A stretch of DNA of 64,000 bases from Haemophilus parainfluenzae (GCF_014931395.1 NZ_CP063120.1:1657501-1721500); one strand, 5' to 3'. Numbered from the stretch's first letter, positions 36,588 through 47,322 are shown. Notes: generated from the sequence alone by a model not told the origin. Numbers and translations are program-made.

Positions 36588-38879
36588 TTACCATTGGTAA
36601 CCGATGCTTCCACCCCAGTTCATATCACTACGGGTATTGATACTTGCACCAACTTTAATCGAAACCTTATTATTATCAGAATTTCGACCATAACCAACTG
36701 CTAATGCATTTTCATTGCGATAACCGCCAACACCAACAGAAACTAAGCTTTTACCTGCTTCATTTGGACGTTGTAAGAACGAAATCGCTGTCGCACCTGC
36801 AATACCTGCACGTAATTTACGATCAACGTGATCAATTTTGTTGTCTAAACGATTAATGTTGTTATTAATGTTTTTCACTGCATTATCAACATAACGTTTA
36901 TTTACTGCATCAGTTGGGTCTTTAGGATCGGCTACATTCACAATACGATTATTGTGAACATCCAAGCCACCATGTGCATGGATTGTACCTCCAACGTTAA
37001 GATCACCCGTTGTTGTGACATTGGTAAATGTTGGTGTATCCGATACTGCAACACTTAACACTTTTCCTTTTTTGTGGGTTAATTTAATATTTTTACCCGC
37101 ATCAAGTGTTAACTTATCCATTTTGGTTGCAGTAGATTGAACTGTTTCTTCTGTCACTTCATTTACAACAGTACCTTCAGATGCACTTGCTGTCACGTTA
37201 AATCCACGACCCGCTGCATTTTTAATTTCATCTTTAGTTTTTTGTGAAAGATCCACTTTATAGTTGGTTACTGTAGTTACAGTTACACCATCTTTTCCAG
37301 TAACTTTGGTTGGTTCGCCCACTGTTACAGTAATTGCATCTGAGCCTGCTTCAACTGATGCTGAAGTGTCTTTTGCATTCACTTTAATATCTGCTGCATT
37401 CTCACCATCTTTTACAACAACTTCGGTATTTTCACCATTCACAAAATTTACTTTACCATGGGTATTAATACGTGATGTTTCTGTACCATTGTTTTGAATG
37501 TTAAAGCCTGCATTGTAATATGCTTGATATAACTGACTACCATTTACCGCATCATTTGAAGTAGCCGTAATTCGACCAGCACCTACATTTTGGATCTGGC
37601 GTACAAGTTTTCCATCACCGACAGAAACAGCACCGGTTTGAGTTGAAGAAGTGCCATTATAGTTAATCTTTGTATTTGTAGCAGTATCATCAAAAGAAGA
37701 TAAAGTCTTCGCTGTATTATCAAAAATATTTGCCACACTGGATGAATAAGAACCTAATGTCACAGAGTTTTCATGCGTACCTTTTGCTTGATTACCAATC
37801 ACTACCGCACTAACCCCAGAGACGTTACTAGATGTACCAAGAGCAATGGAATTAACCGCAGAAGAATTACTATCTTTACCAACCGCAACGGCATTCATTG
37901 ATGAAGCGCTAGCATTAGAGCCAGATGCCAATGCATCACTACCCGAAGCCTTTGCTTTAGCACCTATAGCTATTGAGCTTCCACCAGTAGCTTCTGCACC
38001 GTTACCTAATGCCGAAGCTTGAATAGCACTTGCTTTAGCACCATTACCTACAGCGGTCGAAACGATTGCACTTGCATTTGCTAAAGTACCTAAAGCTGTG
38101 GCACTTTGGGCTCCAGCGTAAGAACGACGTCCCAATGCTGTAGATTCTCGTCCTTCTGTCACTGCTTCTGAGCCCACAGCAATAGAATTATCTGCTCTAG
38201 CCGATGCACCACGACCTAATGCTGTTGCGCCCCATGATGAAGCTGATGCACTATCACCAAAAGCAGAAGCACTTTTTTCTGTAGCCTTAGCTGAAGTACC
38301 AATAGCTGTAGATAGCGCACCCGTTGCTTTGGCATTAGCACCAAAGGCTGAAGCTGCCTCACTTTCTGCATAAGATGCTGCTCCCACTGCTGTTTGGCTA
38401 TTTCCGCCTTCTCTCTCATTAGAAGTTTTTGCCATTGTTCCGATAGCAACTGCATTTGAGCCTTTGCCGCTTGATGCATATTCACCAAGGGTTACACCAT
38501 ATCCAGATTGGCTTGTGGCATTATTTCCTAACGTTATTGACCAACGAGCTTTATTTGTTACGTTATTACCAATAACTATACTATCCACTGCTTCTGATTT
38601 TGCTTTTTTACCTAAAACGACAGAATCTCCTGTGGTACCGACTCCAGCAACAGCACTAACATCAGTACCACCAACAATATTTCCATCATTATTTAATACA
38701 ATATTGGTTTCAGCCATTGCGCTTGTACTTACACCTGCTAAAACTGCAGTACCAATGATTACAGTTAATGTTTTACGTTTGTCTGTTTGAGATGATTTTC
38801 CAACAGATTTGCTTAGTTCTGAAACAGCAATCCAGCATTGACTTACAGTGTTCCAAATGATTTTAAAGATATGGTTCAT
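36588..38879 (-). CDS. trimeric autotransporter adhesin with extended signal peptide
   Basis: A 763-residue self-exported trimeric adhesin. I start it at the ATG at 38879 (AAGGA upstream), not the ORF start 13 codons earlier, because MNHIFKIIWNTVSQCWIAVSE is the classic extended signal peptide region, followed by a hydrophobic core and TSAMA-E cleavage. The passenger has many YadA-head repeats (~60-390; ALGNGAEA style), a neck (NVGAGRITATSNDAVNGSQLYQAY), a stalk and the anchor beginning LRAGIAGATAISFLQRP and ending GGSIGYQW. The role is attachment to host or bacterial surfaces. It differs from the first adhesin in signal and stalk but shares anchor architecture. Confidence 0.94.
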   Translation of the reverse strand: MNHIFKIIWNTVSQCWIAVSELSKSVGKSSQTDKRKTLTVIIGTAVLAGVSTSAMAETNIVLNNDGNIVGGTDVSAVAGVGTTGDSVVLGKKAKSEAVDSIVIGNNVTNKARWSITLGNNATSQSGYGVTLGEYASSGKGSNAVAIGTMAKTSNEREGGNSQTAVGAASYAESEAASAFGANAKATGALSTAIGTSAKATEKSASAFGDSASASSWGATALGRGASARADNSIAVGSEAVTEGRESTALGRRSYAGAQSATALGTLANASAIVSTAVGNGAKASAIQASALGNGAEATGGSSIAIGAKAKASGSDALASGSNASASSMNAVAVGKDSNSSAVNSIALGTSSNVSGVSAVVIGNQAKGTHENSVTLGSYSSSVANIFDNTAKTLSSFDDTATNTKINYNGTSSTQTGAVSVGDGKLVRQIQNVGAGRITATSNDAVNGSQLYQAYYNAGFNIQNNGTETSRINTHGKVNFVNGENTEVVVKDGENAADIKVNAKDTSASVEAGSDAITVTVGEPTKVTGKDGVTVTTVTNYKVDLSQKTKDEIKNAAGRGFNVTASASEGTVVNEVTEETVQSTATKMDKLTLDAGKNIKLTHKKGKVLSVAVSDTPTFTNVTTTGDLNVGGTIHAHGGLDVHNNRIVNVADPKDPTDAVNKRYVDNAVKNINNNINRLDNKIDHVDRKLRAGIAGATAISFLQRPNEAGKSLVSVGVGGYRNENALAVGYGRNSDNNKVSIKVGASINTRSDMNWGGSIGYQW

Positions 38880-39052
38880 AATAAATTCCTTAGTAATATT
38901 ATTATCATCAAAATTCAAGTAAAAATGATTTTGAATAGAATTCCTTTATCGTAATATAACACTAATTATAACCAATATTAAATTATATTTTAAAATATCA
39001 GTAGAAAATAAATTAGCTATATTTCGTATAAATATTTATTTCATTATAAATA

Positions 39053-39084
39053 AAAAATGGTCACATAAGTGACCATTTTTTTAT
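39053..39084 (-). terminator. terminator of the moa operon
   Basis: AAAAAATGGTCAC and GTGACCATTTTTT form a hairpin just after moaE with T runs on either strand. Confidence 0.9.
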
Positions 39085-39090
39085 ATTGAA

Positions 39091-39543
39091 TTACCACTTC
39101 TCTAACGCTTCTTTATCGCTCTCTCTTGCCTCAATCCAACGTTCACCTTGATTGGTTTGTTCTTTTTTCCAGAATGGCGCTTTGGATTTTAAGAAGTCCA
39201 TAATGAATTCATTAGCATGATAAGCATCACCTCGGTGAGCAGAACTGATGCCGACTAAAACAATTTCATCGCCAGTATGTAAAATTCCCACACGATGAAT
39301 CACAGACACTCGCTGAATATCCCAACGGGCTTTCGCCTGTTCTACAATTTCACGTAAGGCTTTTTCTGTCATGGCGGGATAATGTTCTAAGTATAAGCTG
39401 GACACTTCATCACCTAAATTAAGATCGCGAACTTTACCCACGAAAATAACCGTTGCGCCAACCGAATGTTGTTCAGAAAGCCATTGGTAAACGGCATTTT
39501 GATCGAAAGGTTGTTCTTGTACTGAAATCTGAATATCCGTCAT
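39091..39543 (-). CDS. moaE: molybdopterin synthase catalytic subunit
   Basis: A 150-residue large subunit that, with thiocarboxylated MoaD, converts cyclic pyranopterin monophosphate to molybdopterin. Typical marks are VGKVRDLNLGD, LYLEHYPAMTEKAL, HRVGILHTGDEIVLVGISSAHR and the catalytic lysines in FLKSKAPFWKKE. The start codon follows the moaD stop with no gap, and it is the last gene of moaACDE. Confidence 0.97.
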   Translation of the reverse strand: MTDIQISVQEQPFDQNAVYQWLSEQHSVGATVIFVGKVRDLNLGDEVSSLYLEHYPAMTEKALREIVEQAKARWDIQRVSVIHRVGILHTGDEIVLVGISSAHRGDAYHANEFIMDFLKSKAPFWKKEQTNQGERWIEARESDKEALEKW

Positions 39544-39789
39544 TTAGCCCCCTGTTACCGGTGGGAAAAATGCAATTTCATCGCCATTTTTTACCGCACT
39601 TTCTAAAGGCATCAAAGTTTGATTGATAGCGACTAAAAGCTTCCCTTTTTCTAATGCTAACGCCCATCTATCACCTTTTTGAGCAAGATGTTCACGCACC
39701 GCTTCCGCTGTCGCAAAATCGCCTTCAAGCTGAATAGAATCTTCACCAATTAATTCACGAGTTTGAGCAAAAAATAAAACATTTAACAT
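39544..39789 (-). CDS. moaD: molybdopterin synthase sulfur carrier subunit
   Basis: An 81-residue ubiquitin-like protein ending in the required Gly-Gly (PPVTGG), which is thiocarboxylated to supply sulfur to MoaE. I start it at MLNVLFFAQTREL (39789) because GGAGGA lies 8 bases upstream; the longer frame would begin inside moaC. One base separates it from moaC, and it abuts moaE. Confidence 0.97.
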   Translation of the reverse strand: MLNVLFFAQTRELIGEDSIQLEGDFATAEAVREHLAQKGDRWALALEKGKLLVAINQTLMPLESAVKNGDEIAFFPPVTGG

Positions 39790-39790
39790 C

Positions 39791-40273
39791 TTATTTTTCC
39801 TCCGCAATAAAATGACCAGATTTTCCACCGCTCTTTTCTAATAAACGAACTTGTTCAATCACAATATCTTTTTGTACGGCTTTACACATATCGTAAATGG
39901 TTAAGGCTGCTACACTTGCAGCCGTTAATGCTTCCATTTCTACGCCGGTTTTTCCGGTTAATTTGCAAAGAGATTGAATGCGAACTTGATTGGTTTCAAG
40001 TAACGGTTCTAAATTCACTTCCACTTTAGAAAGTAATAAGGGATGACAAAGCGGGATAAGTTCCCAAGTACGTTTCGCGGCCTGAATGCCAGCAATACGA
40101 GCAGTAGCAAATACATCGCCTTTGTGATGTTTGCCTTCCACGATCATGGAAAGCGTTTCTTTTGACATAGTCACAATGGCTTCAGCTCGAGCTTCACGAA
40201 CAGTTTCTGCCTTTGCAGAAACATCCACCATATTGGCTTCGCCTTGAGAATTAATATGCGTAAATGTAGTCAT
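39791..40273 (-). CDS. moaC: cyclic pyranopterin monophosphate synthase
   Basis: A 160-residue enzyme that, after MoaA, converts the GTP-derived intermediate to cyclic pyranopterin monophosphate, the first stable Moco precursor. Motifs [44 protein letters not shown] (in parts) and [17 protein letters not shown] with the catalytic Lys/Asp region are intact. A hairpin at about 40330-40356 separates it from moaA, and an uptake-signal core lies just upstream of the start. Confidence 0.97.
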   Translation of the reverse strand: MTTFTHINSQGEANMVDVSAKAETVREARAEAIVTMSKETLSMIVEGKHHKGDVFATARIAGIQAAKRTWELIPLCHPLLLSKVEVNLEPLLETNQVRIQSLCKLTGKTGVEMEALTAASVAALTIYDMCKAVQKDIVIEQVRLLEKSGGKSGHFIAEEK

Positions 40274-40329
40274 AATAAAATAAAGTGCGGTTAAAATATT
40301 GAATATTTTACATGTGTGACAAAAGCAAA

Positions 40330-40356
40330 ATAAGTGAATAGTTTATTCACTTATTT
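40330..40356 (-). terminator. hairpin between moaA and moaC
   Basis: AAGTGAATA and TATTCACTT form a hairpin in the 87-base moaA-moaC gap; the tail on the minus strand is only moderately T-rich. It may attenuate expression or stabilise the moaA message end. Confidence 0.5.
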
Positions 40357-40360
40357 ACTT

Positions 40361-41374
40361 TTAGCCACCGATAGAAGCTAAATGATTTCTTACACCACTA
40401 TCACCGATATGCAAATAATGATGTTCACGTTTGCCTTGAAGTGTGGCAAAAATACGGGCTTGCAAAATATCTTGCTGCTCATGTGATTGCAATAAATCAC
40501 GTAATTCAATGCCTTCTTCGCCAAATAAACAAAGATGAAGTTTGCCCTTCGCTGACACTCTGAGACGATTACAACTTGCACAGAAATTCTTCTCATAAGG
40601 CATAATTAAGCCAATTTCACCTGCATAATCAGGATGCGTGAATACTTTAGCTGGACCATCAGTATGGGATTTATGTTGTAATTGCCAACCGTTTTGCAGC
40701 AATTTATCCGCTAATACTTGTCCTGAAAGATGGAATTTATCAAAGAAACTATCCATTTCGCCTGTTTGCATGAGTTCGATAAAACGCATTTGAATTGGGC
40801 GATCTTTCACCCAAACAAGGAATTGTTCAAACTCTTTGTCATTCAAATTTTTCATCAAAACTGAATTGACTTTGACTTTGTTGTAGCCCACTTCAAATGC
40901 ACGATCGATACCACGCATCACGTCATCAAATTTATTGATACCCGTAATTTGATGGAACATTTTCGGATCTAAGCTATCAACACTAACGTTAATAGATGTA
41001 ATCCCTGCTTTCTTCCAATCAGCCACATCTTTTGCCATGCGATAGCCATTTGTCGTAACGGCTAATTGACGAATGCCATCAATGTTCGCAATGCTTTCTG
41101 CAATTGGAATAAAATCTTTGCGTAACGTAGGCTCGCCGCCGGTTAAACGGATTTTTTCAGTACCCATTTCAGCAAAGGCTTGAGCTAGGTGTGTAATTTC
41201 TTTTAACGTTAAGAAACTTGGCTTGTTAGCTTCGGGTTGATAGCCATCCGGCAAACAATAAGTACAACGAAAATTACACTGGTCGGTAATCGACAGTCGT
41301 AGATAGTAATATTGACGTTGGAAAGGATCGACCAAGCGAGACTCTCCCACGTTTTTAATAGGAATGGATTGCAT
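40361..41374 (-). CDS. moaA: GTP 3',8-cyclase (radical SAM), MoaA
   Basis: A 337-residue radical-SAM enzyme that starts molybdenum cofactor synthesis by rearranging GTP. The N-terminal 4Fe-4S motif is C33-NFR-C37-TY-C40; the C-terminal cluster cysteines lie in [23 protein letters not shown], and the protein ends in the essential Gly-Gly (SIGG). It is the first gene of moaACDE, preceded by a probable Moco riboswitch. moaB/mog and moeAB are not in the window. Confidence 0.97.
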   Translation of the reverse strand: MQSIPIKNVGESRLVDPFQRQYYYLRLSITDQCNFRCTYCLPDGYQPEANKPSFLTLKEITHLAQAFAEMGTEKIRLTGGEPTLRKDFIPIAESIANIDGIRQLAVTTNGYRMAKDVADWKKAGITSINVSVDSLDPKMFHQITGINKFDDVMRGIDRAFEVGYNKVKVNSVLMKNLNDKEFEQFLVWVKDRPIQMRFIELMQTGEMDSFFDKFHLSGQVLADKLLQNGWQLQHKSHTDGPAKVFTHPDYAGEIGLIMPYEKNFCASCNRLRVSAKGKLHLCLFGEEGIELRDLLQSHEQQDILQARIFATLQGKREHHYLHIGDSGVRNHLASIGG

Positions 41375-41394
41375 TTTACACCTTTCTAAATATG

Positions 41395-41499
41395 GAGAGG
41401 ATAAACCGTTTCCAGCGTATCCCTGAATAACATACCGCGTTATTGGCTTGCCGCCGTATTTCTTGTGAAACTTAGGCTAAACAAGCTCGGAGTTATGCG
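41395..41499 (-). promoter_or_regulatory. probable molybdenum cofactor riboswitch (Moco RNA motif)
   Basis: The minus-strand leader of moaA is conserved-looking and unusually GC-rich for an intergenic region here. It starts CGCATAACTCCGAGC, contains GCCTAAG and GGCGGCAAGCC, and ends with TTATCCTCTCC near the ribosome-binding area, with complementary segments (AATAACGCGGTATGTTATT arm) that can pair. Position and these segments match the Moco motif known upstream of moaA in gammaproteobacteria. It should repress moa when cofactor is plentiful. Recognition is by memory of the motif; no covariance search was possible. Confidence 0.7.
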
Positions 41500-41661
41500 T
41501 TAAAAATAAATTATGTCTGTATTGTAATAAAAGCAAGCGGTTAATAGCAATAATTTGATAGAATAACCTCACTATATTGATAAAAATAACAGCATTAACT
41601 TATATAATAAAATATATAACATTGTTTCTTATAATAATTTATAGGTAAAAAAGGAAGAAAA

Positions 41662-42606
41662 ATGTCTGATTTATCTCGTCACAGCCGTCATGAACATTTA
41701 GACGAAATCAAACATATTGTTGCCATTGGTGGTGGCCATGGATTAGGGCGTGTATTATCGGCGCTTAGTTTTATGAAAGAGCGTTTAACCGGTATTGTCA
41801 CCACCACAGATAACGGCGGTTCAACAGGTCGCATTCGCCAAGAACGAGGTGGTATCGCATGGGGCGATCTACGTAATTGCTTAAACCAAATCATCATTGA
41901 GCCAAGCACGGCCTCCGCATTATTTGAATATCGCTTTACTGGCGAAGGTGAACTTTCTGGGCATAATTTAGGCAATTTAATGCTTAAAGCTTTAGAAGAT
42001 ATGCATATTCGCCCTATTGAAGCCATTAACTTGATTCGTGAATTACTCAAAGTAAAATCTCACATTATTCCCATGTCAGAAGAGCCTGTTCATCTTGCTG
42101 CGAGTTTAGGTTTTGGCTCCAGTATTGTCGGTGAAGTGAGCATTGATAATTTAACGGAATTACCTCAATCACTTTTCTTAGTGCCAATGGTTAAAGCGGC
42201 ACAAGAAGCCATCCAAGCATTAGAGCAAGCGGAAGTCATTTTGCTTGGTCCAGGAAGTTTCATGACGAGCATTATGCCTCCGCTATTGCTACCTGAATTA
42301 GCGACTGCCCTGCGTGATAGCAAAGCGAAAGTGATTTTTATAGATAATTTAGGCATGGAAATTGGCGCCGCCTCTCAGCTTTCCTTGTCTGATCGCATTC
42401 AGAAAATTCATGAAATTGTTGGCGAACCCGTCATTGATGGTGTCATTACCCCTTATCGCGAAAAAAGTGCGGTCGATTTGTCTGCCATTTCTTCTGTTAA
42501 AATCTTAGCTAAACGTTTAAATGCAGATGATGTCAGCTATCGTCACGATCGAACATTACTTGCCAAAGCTATCGATGAATTAGTGGGTGAATTAGATTAC
42601 GAATAA
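41662..42606 (+). CDS. yvcK: YvcK/CofD-like protein (gluconeogenesis factor family)
   Basis: A 314-residue protein of the CofD/YvcK fold. Nucleotide-binding marks are IVAIGGGHGLGRVLSAL, TTTDNGGSTGRIR and GDLRNCLNQ, and the middle GPGSFMTSIMPPLLLPE segment. Members bind UDP-sugars and affect cell-wall metabolism in Bacillus (YvcK); the enteric version is YbhK. Divergence from moaA is the same as ybhK/moaA in E. coli. AAAAAGGAAG precedes the start. The biochemical function in this group is not settled. Confidence 0.88.
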   Translation: MSDLSRHSRHEHLDEIKHIVAIGGGHGLGRVLSALSFMKERLTGIVTTTDNGGSTGRIRQERGGIAWGDLRNCLNQIIIEPSTASALFEYRFTGEGELSGHNLGNLMLKALEDMHIRPIEAINLIRELLKVKSHIIPMSEEPVHLAASLGFGSSIVGEVSIDNLTELPQSLFLVPMVKAAQEAIQALEQAEVILLGPGSFMTSIMPPLLLPELATALRDSKAKVIFIDNLGMEIGAASQLSLSDRIQKIHEIVGEPVIDGVITPYREKSAVDLSAISSVKILAKRLNADDVSYRHDRTLLAKAIDELVGELDYE

Positions 42607-42607
42607 A

Positions 42608-42640
42608 AAAACCGCACGTTAAAGTGCGGTCATTTTTGGC
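42608..42640. terminator. bidirectional terminator, uptake-signal pair
   Basis: ACCGCAC and GTGCGGT face each other between the convergent yvcK and thiI genes; A run on the left, T run on the right. Confidence 0.85.
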
Positions 42641-44092
42641 TTATTTTTTCCCGAAAACTCTCACATTCGTGAAACCATTTTCTTTTAAATAAAGCGCTTG
42701 CAGTTTACTCATCACACCTCGTTCACAATAAAGCACATAGTTTTTACTTTGATCTAATGAGCCGAATTGCGAAGATAATTTGTAAAACGGCAATTGCATC
42801 ACTTGATGCTCGTCTGATTCAAATGGATTTTCATCTGTCTCTTCTGGGCTGCGAATATCTAAAATAATATCATTTTCACCAAGCACTGAAATGGTATCCA
42901 CTTCCACCACTTCTTTCTCTGTTTCTTCTGCAATCTGACGAATATCTAAATATTGTGCATTTTCAACCGCACTTTCCAACACACCAAAATCAAAGTGATT
43001 TTCTTCTTCAAGAATTTTTTCACGTACGGCTTTAATCGTTGGATTTTTAGAAATCACCCCACAAAATTCAGGCATTGATTTAGCAATATCATCTGTACCG
43101 ATCTCTTTCGCCATTGCGATAATTTGTTCTTTATCATGGGTAATAAGTGGACGTAATACTAACGCATCAGATGCTTCATCAATTAAACGTAAATTGGTCA
43201 AGGTTTGGCTCGAAACTTGTCCGAGAGCTTCGCCGGTGACAATGGCTTGAATATCAAAACGTTGTGCAACTTTACTTGCAGCGCGTACCATCATTCGTTT
43301 TAACACGACGCCCATTTGGCCGTTATCGACTTTCTCTAAAATCTCGCCCACTACGCCTTCAAAAGGAATCGCAATAAAGCGGACTTTATGAGATGAGCTA
43401 TAACGATTCCAAATGTGATAAGCCATTTGTTTCACACCAATTTCATGGGCTGCCCCACCTAAATTGAAGAAACAATAATGCACACGTGAACCACGGCGAA
43501 TAAGCATATAACTAGATACGCCAGAGTCAAAGCCCCCTGAAATCAATGAAAGCACATCTTCTTGCGTCCCAATTGGATAACCGCCTAAGCCAACATGACG
43601 AGCTTTTACCAGCATCATTTTGTCATCTTCAATATCAATACGTACCGTCACATCAGGATTTTTTAAGCGTACTTTTGCACTTTCAATATGCTGATTTAAA
43701 CCACCGCCAATATAACGTTCTGCTTCAATAGAACTGAAATCATGTTTCCCTTTACGTTTTACACGTACACAAAAGGTTTTGTTTTCAAGTTGAGCTGCAA
43801 CATCCGCTAAGGTCAACTCAAAGATATGATGTAAATCGGTAAACGGTTTTTCTTCCACTTCTAAAAAATGATGAATCCCTGGAATGCGTTTTAAAAGCGC
43901 AATCAACTCTTCACGATTGGCTTCATTTTTTGACCGCACGTCAATGTAATCCCAATGACGAACAACCGCTGTTTCTTCATCATATTTTTGTAAAATATTG
44001 CGGATATTAGAGGTCAAAATTTTTGCGAAACGCTTACGCACAGTTTCGCTTTTAATCATAATTTCAGGAAAAAGTTTAACGATAAATTTCAT
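42641..44092 (-). CDS. thiI: tRNA 4-thiouridine synthetase / sulfurtransferase ThiI
   Basis: A 483-residue enzyme that puts sulfur on U8 of tRNAs and supplies sulfur for thiamine thiazole. Domain order: ferredoxin-like and THUMP (1-165), PP-loop ATPase with [10 protein letters not shown] at ~187, and a C-terminal rhodanese domain whose active cysteine is C456 (LYCERGV), the same number as in E. coli. The second cysteine needed for the disulfide is in PEFCGV near 344. So this is the long form with intact rhodanese chemistry. Confidence 0.97.
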   Translation of the reverse strand: MKFIVKLFPEIMIKSETVRKRFAKILTSNIRNILQKYDEETAVVRHWDYIDVRSKNEANREELIALLKRIPGIHHFLEVEEKPFTDLHHIFELTLADVAAQLENKTFCVRVKRKGKHDFSSIEAERYIGGGLNQHIESAKVRLKNPDVTVRIDIEDDKMMLVKARHVGLGGYPIGTQEDVLSLISGGFDSGVSSYMLIRRGSRVHYCFFNLGGAAHEIGVKQMAYHIWNRYSSSHKVRFIAIPFEGVVGEILEKVDNGQMGVVLKRMMVRAASKVAQRFDIQAIVTGEALGQVSSQTLTNLRLIDEASDALVLRPLITHDKEQIIAMAKEIGTDDIAKSMPEFCGVISKNPTIKAVREKILEEENHFDFGVLESAVENAQYLDIRQIAEETEKEVVEVDTISVLGENDIILDIRSPEETDENPFESDEHQVMQLPFYKLSSQFGSLDQSKNYVLYCERGVMSKLQALYLKENGFTNVRVFGKK

Positions 44093-44259
44093 AATAATCA
44101 GTGAATAATAAAAAATGGCCGTATTGTACGCTAAATTCCAGATCCCACAAAGTTCAAATTCTCACGAAAAACTGACCGCACTTTGAAATAAGTTTTTAAC
44201 ATCCCTATAAAAATCAAGTACAATACGGAGCAATTTATTCATCTGAAAAGGATAATTTA

Positions 44260-44502
44260 ATGGCGCGTAAACCAGCAAATGCTGAACCTGATTTTGAAAC
44301 AACACTTGCACAATTAGAAACCATTGTGACAAAACTTGAAAGCGGTGAATTACCATTGGAAGATGCGCTGAAAGAATTTGAGAACGGCATTAAATTGGCT
44401 CAACTTGGTCAAGAACGCTTACAACAAGCAGAACAACGTATTCAAATTTTGTTACAAAAAAGCGAAACCGCCCCATTAAATGATTATCAAGGGGACGAGT
44501 AA
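44260..44502 (+). CDS. xseB: exodeoxyribonuclease VII small subunit
   Basis: An 80-residue helical subunit that packs along the large subunit XseA in exonuclease VII. The family core is intact: [30 protein letters not shown] in consecutive heptads and a later [12 protein letters not shown] helix. It is the first gene of xseB-ispA-dxs, a common gammaproteobacterial order, with AAAGGA upstream and 3 bases before ispA. XseA is not in the window. Confidence 0.97.
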   Translation: MARKPANAEPDFETTLAQLETIVTKLESGELPLEDALKEFENGIKLAQLGQERLQQAEQRIQILLQKSETAPLNDYQGDE

Positions 44503-44505
44503 TCC

Positions 44506-45399
44506 ATGAGTTACCAATTCAGCACTGAACTCAAACAAGTTCAAGATCGTATTAATCAGTTTTTAGCCAATCAATTTGAAGAAATTGACTCTTATAATGC
44601 CCCTTTGCGTGATGCCATGAAATATGGCTTATTACTAGGTGGAAAACGCGTTCGTCCTTTCCTTGTTTATGCAACGGGTAAAATGCTAGGTGCTGAAACG
44701 CCTGCTTTAGATTACGCGGCGGCAGCCATTGAATCTATTCACGCCTATTCTTTAATCCATGATGATTTGCCTGCAATGGATAACGATGAACTTCGTCGAG
44801 GTCAACCAACTTGTCATATCGCTTTTGATGAAGCTACGGCTATTTTAGCTGGCGATGCATTACAAGCTTTTGCCTTTGAAATTCTTACTGAAGCCCCTTC
44901 TCTTTCTGCTGAACAAAAATTGCAATTAGTGAAAGTCTTAGCTCAAGCATCTGGCGTACAAGGCATGTGTTTAGGACAAAGTTTAGATTTAATTTCTGAG
45001 CATAAACAAGTTAATTTAGCCGAATTAGAACTTATTCATCGCAATAAAACGGGTGCATTGCTAACGGCCGCATTGAAACTGGGTTTTATCTGTTCGCCTC
45101 ACTTTGAAAACAAAGAATTAGAGCAACAACTAGAACGTTATTCACAAGCTATTGGTTTAGCTTTCCAAGTACAAGATGACATTTTAGATATTGAAGGCGA
45201 CAGTGCAGAAATCGGTAAACCGGTGGGATCTGATTTAGGCTTAGATAAAAGCACTTATCCAAAACTGTTAGGATTAGAGGGCGCGAAACAAAAAGCACAA
45301 GAACTCTATCAAACCGCCTTACATGAATTAGACAATTTACCTTTTGATACCACTGCATTGCGTGCATTAGCTGAATTTATTGTCAATCGTAAAAGTTAA
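44506..45399 (+). CDS. ispA: farnesyl diphosphate synthase
   Basis: A 297-residue prenyltransferase that condenses IPP with DMAPP and GPP to make FPP, the precursor of undecaprenyl phosphate and quinone side chains. The two Asp-rich metal sites are present: HDDLPAMDND (first) and QVQDDILD (second); LLLGGKRVRPFLVY and the GALLTAALKLG region fit. Length is normal. It sits between xseB and dxs, the enzyme that begins the same isoprenoid pathway. Confidence 0.97.
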   Translation: MSYQFSTELKQVQDRINQFLANQFEEIDSYNAPLRDAMKYGLLLGGKRVRPFLVYATGKMLGAETPALDYAAAAIESIHAYSLIHDDLPAMDNDELRRGQPTCHIAFDEATAILAGDALQAFAFEILTEAPSLSAEQKLQLVKVLAQASGVQGMCLGQSLDLISEHKQVNLAELELIHRNKTGALLTAALKLGFICSPHFENKELEQQLERYSQAIGLAFQVQDDILDIEGDSAEIGKPVGSDLGLDKSTYPKLLGLEGAKQKAQELYQTALHELDNLPFDTTALRALAEFIVNRKS

Positions 45400-45468
45400 T
45401 GGTGACAGCACAGACTCTAATTTCTCAAAGTGCGGTCACTTTTTTCACATTTTAGGACTAACGAATAT

Positions 45469-47322
45469 ATGAACAACTATCCTCTTTTATCCTTAATTAA
45501 TTCGCCGGAAGATTTGCGTCTTTTAAATAAAGATCAGCTTCCGCAACTTTGTCAGGAGTTACGGAGTTATCTGTTGGAATCCGTTAGTCAAACCAGTGGT
45601 CATTTAGCTTCTGGTCTTGGTACCGTTGAATTAACGGTTGCATTACACTACATTTTTAAAACTCCTTTTGATCAATTAATTTGGGATGTGGGCCATCAAG
45701 CTTATCCACACAAAATTTTGACTGGGCGTCGAGATCAAATGTCCACCATTCGCCAAAAAGGCGGAATTCATCCTTTCCCTTGGCGTGAAGAAAGTGAATT
45801 TGATGTATTAAGTGTTGGCCACTCTTCTACTTCAATCAGTGCAGGACTGGGTATCGCTGTTGCGGCAGAACGTGAAAATGCAGGTCGCAAAACTGTTTGT
45901 GTAATTGGTGATGGTGCAATCACTGCGGGAATGGCATTTGAAGCCTTAAATCATGCGGGCTCTTTACATACTGATATGTTGGTCATTTTAAATGACAATG
46001 AAATGTCGATTTCTGAAAATGTCGGTGCATTAAATAATCACCTTGCGCGTATTTTCTCTGGTTCATTATATTCAACCGTTCGTGACGGCAGTAAAAAAAT
46101 CTTAGATAAAGTACCAACTGTTAAAAACTTTATGAAGAAAACCGAAGAGCACATGAAAGGCGTGATGTTCTCTCCAGAAAGTACGCTTTTTGAAGAGCTC
46201 GGTTTTAACTATATTGGACCAATTGATGGGCATAATATTGATGAATTAATTGCTACCTTAAGCAATATGCGCGATCTTAAAGGCCCACAATTCTTACACA
46301 TCAAAACCAAAAAAGGAAAAGGTTACGAGCCTGCAGAAAAAGACCCTATTGGTTTCCATGGCGTACCAAAATTTGATCCAACAAGCGGTCAACTTCCTAA
46401 ATCAAATGCCAAACCAACTTATTCAAAAATCTTTGGTGATTGGTTATGTGAAATGGCAGAACAAGACGATAAATTAGTCGGTATTACTCCTGCAATGCGT
46501 GAAGGTTCTGGCATGGTAGAATTTTCAGAACGATTCCCGCAACAATATTTTGATGTTGCCATCGCTGAACAACATGCTGTTACCTTTGCAGCGGGTCTTG
46601 CAATTGGCGGTTATAAACCTGTTGTGGCAATTTATTCTACCTTCTTACAACGTGCTTATGATCAGCTTATTCACGATGTTGCCATTCAAAACTTACCAGT
46701 TCTTTTTGCCATTGACCGAGCTGGTATTGTAGGTGCTGATGGTCAAACTCACCAAGGTGCTTTTGATTTAAGCTTTATGCGCTGCATTCCGAACATGATC
46801 ATTATGACCCCAAGTGATGAAAATGAATGTCGCCAAATGCTTTATACTGGTTATAAATGTGGTAAACCAGCTGCGGTACGTTATCCGCGTGGAAATGCAA
46901 TCGGCGTAGAATTAACCCCACTTGCAGAATTAGAAATTGGTCGTTCAAAAATAGTTCGTCAGGGTGAAAAAATCGCGATTCTGAATTTTGGCACACTCTT
47001 ACCTGCTGCTTTATCTGTGGCAGAAAAACTCAATGCAACTGTTGTCGATATGCGCTTTGTGAAACCAATTGATGAATCTCGCATTCTAGAAATGGCGGAT
47101 ACCCACGACTTCATTGTGACATTGGAAGAAAATGCGATTCAAGGTGGAGCAGGCTCTGCTGTTTCCGAAGTGCTAAATTCTCATGGAAAAACAACCGCAC
47201 TTTTACAACTTGGTTTACCTGATATCTTTATTCCTCAAGGTACACAACAAGAAGCGCTTGCTGAAATTAAATTAGATGAAAAAGGGATTGAAGAGCAAAT
47301 TATTGCCTTTATAAAGGGCTAA
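45469..47322 (+). CDS. dxs: 1-deoxy-D-xylulose-5-phosphate synthase
   Basis: A 617-residue thiamine-diphosphate enzyme catalysing the first step of the MEP isoprenoid pathway from pyruvate and glyceraldehyde 3-phosphate. It has [15 protein letters not shown], the ThDP motif [15 protein letters not shown]...NDNEMSIS, catalytic E in [13 protein letters not shown] and [19 protein letters not shown] start it at the ATG at 45469 (AGGA upstream, start MNNYPLLSL); the ORF upstream extension overlaps the uptake-signal region. Last gene of xseB-ispA-dxs. Confidence 0.97.
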   Translation: MNNYPLLSLINSPEDLRLLNKDQLPQLCQELRSYLLESVSQTSGHLASGLGTVELTVALHYIFKTPFDQLIWDVGHQAYPHKILTGRRDQMSTIRQKGGIHPFPWREESEFDVLSVGHSSTSISAGLGIAVAAERENAGRKTVCVIGDGAITAGMAFEALNHAGSLHTDMLVILNDNEMSISENVGALNNHLARIFSGSLYSTVRDGSKKILDKVPTVKNFMKKTEEHMKGVMFSPESTLFEELGFNYIGPIDGHNIDELIATLSNMRDLKGPQFLHIKTKKGKGYEPAEKDPIGFHGVPKFDPTSGQLPKSNAKPTYSKIFGDWLCEMAEQDDKLVGITPAMREGSGMVEFSERFPQQYFDVAIAEQHAVTFAAGLAIGGYKPVVAIYSTFLQRAYDQLIHDVAIQNLPVLFAIDRAGIVGADGQTHQGAFDLSFMRCIPNMIIMTPSDENECRQMLYTGYKCGKPAAVRYPRGNAIGVELTPLAELEIGRSKIVRQGEKIAILNFGTLLPAALSVAEKLNATVVDMRFVKPIDESRILEMADTHDFIVTLEENAIQGGAGSAVSEVLNSHGKTTALLQLGLPDIFIPQGTQQEALAEIKLDEKGIEEQIIAFIKG

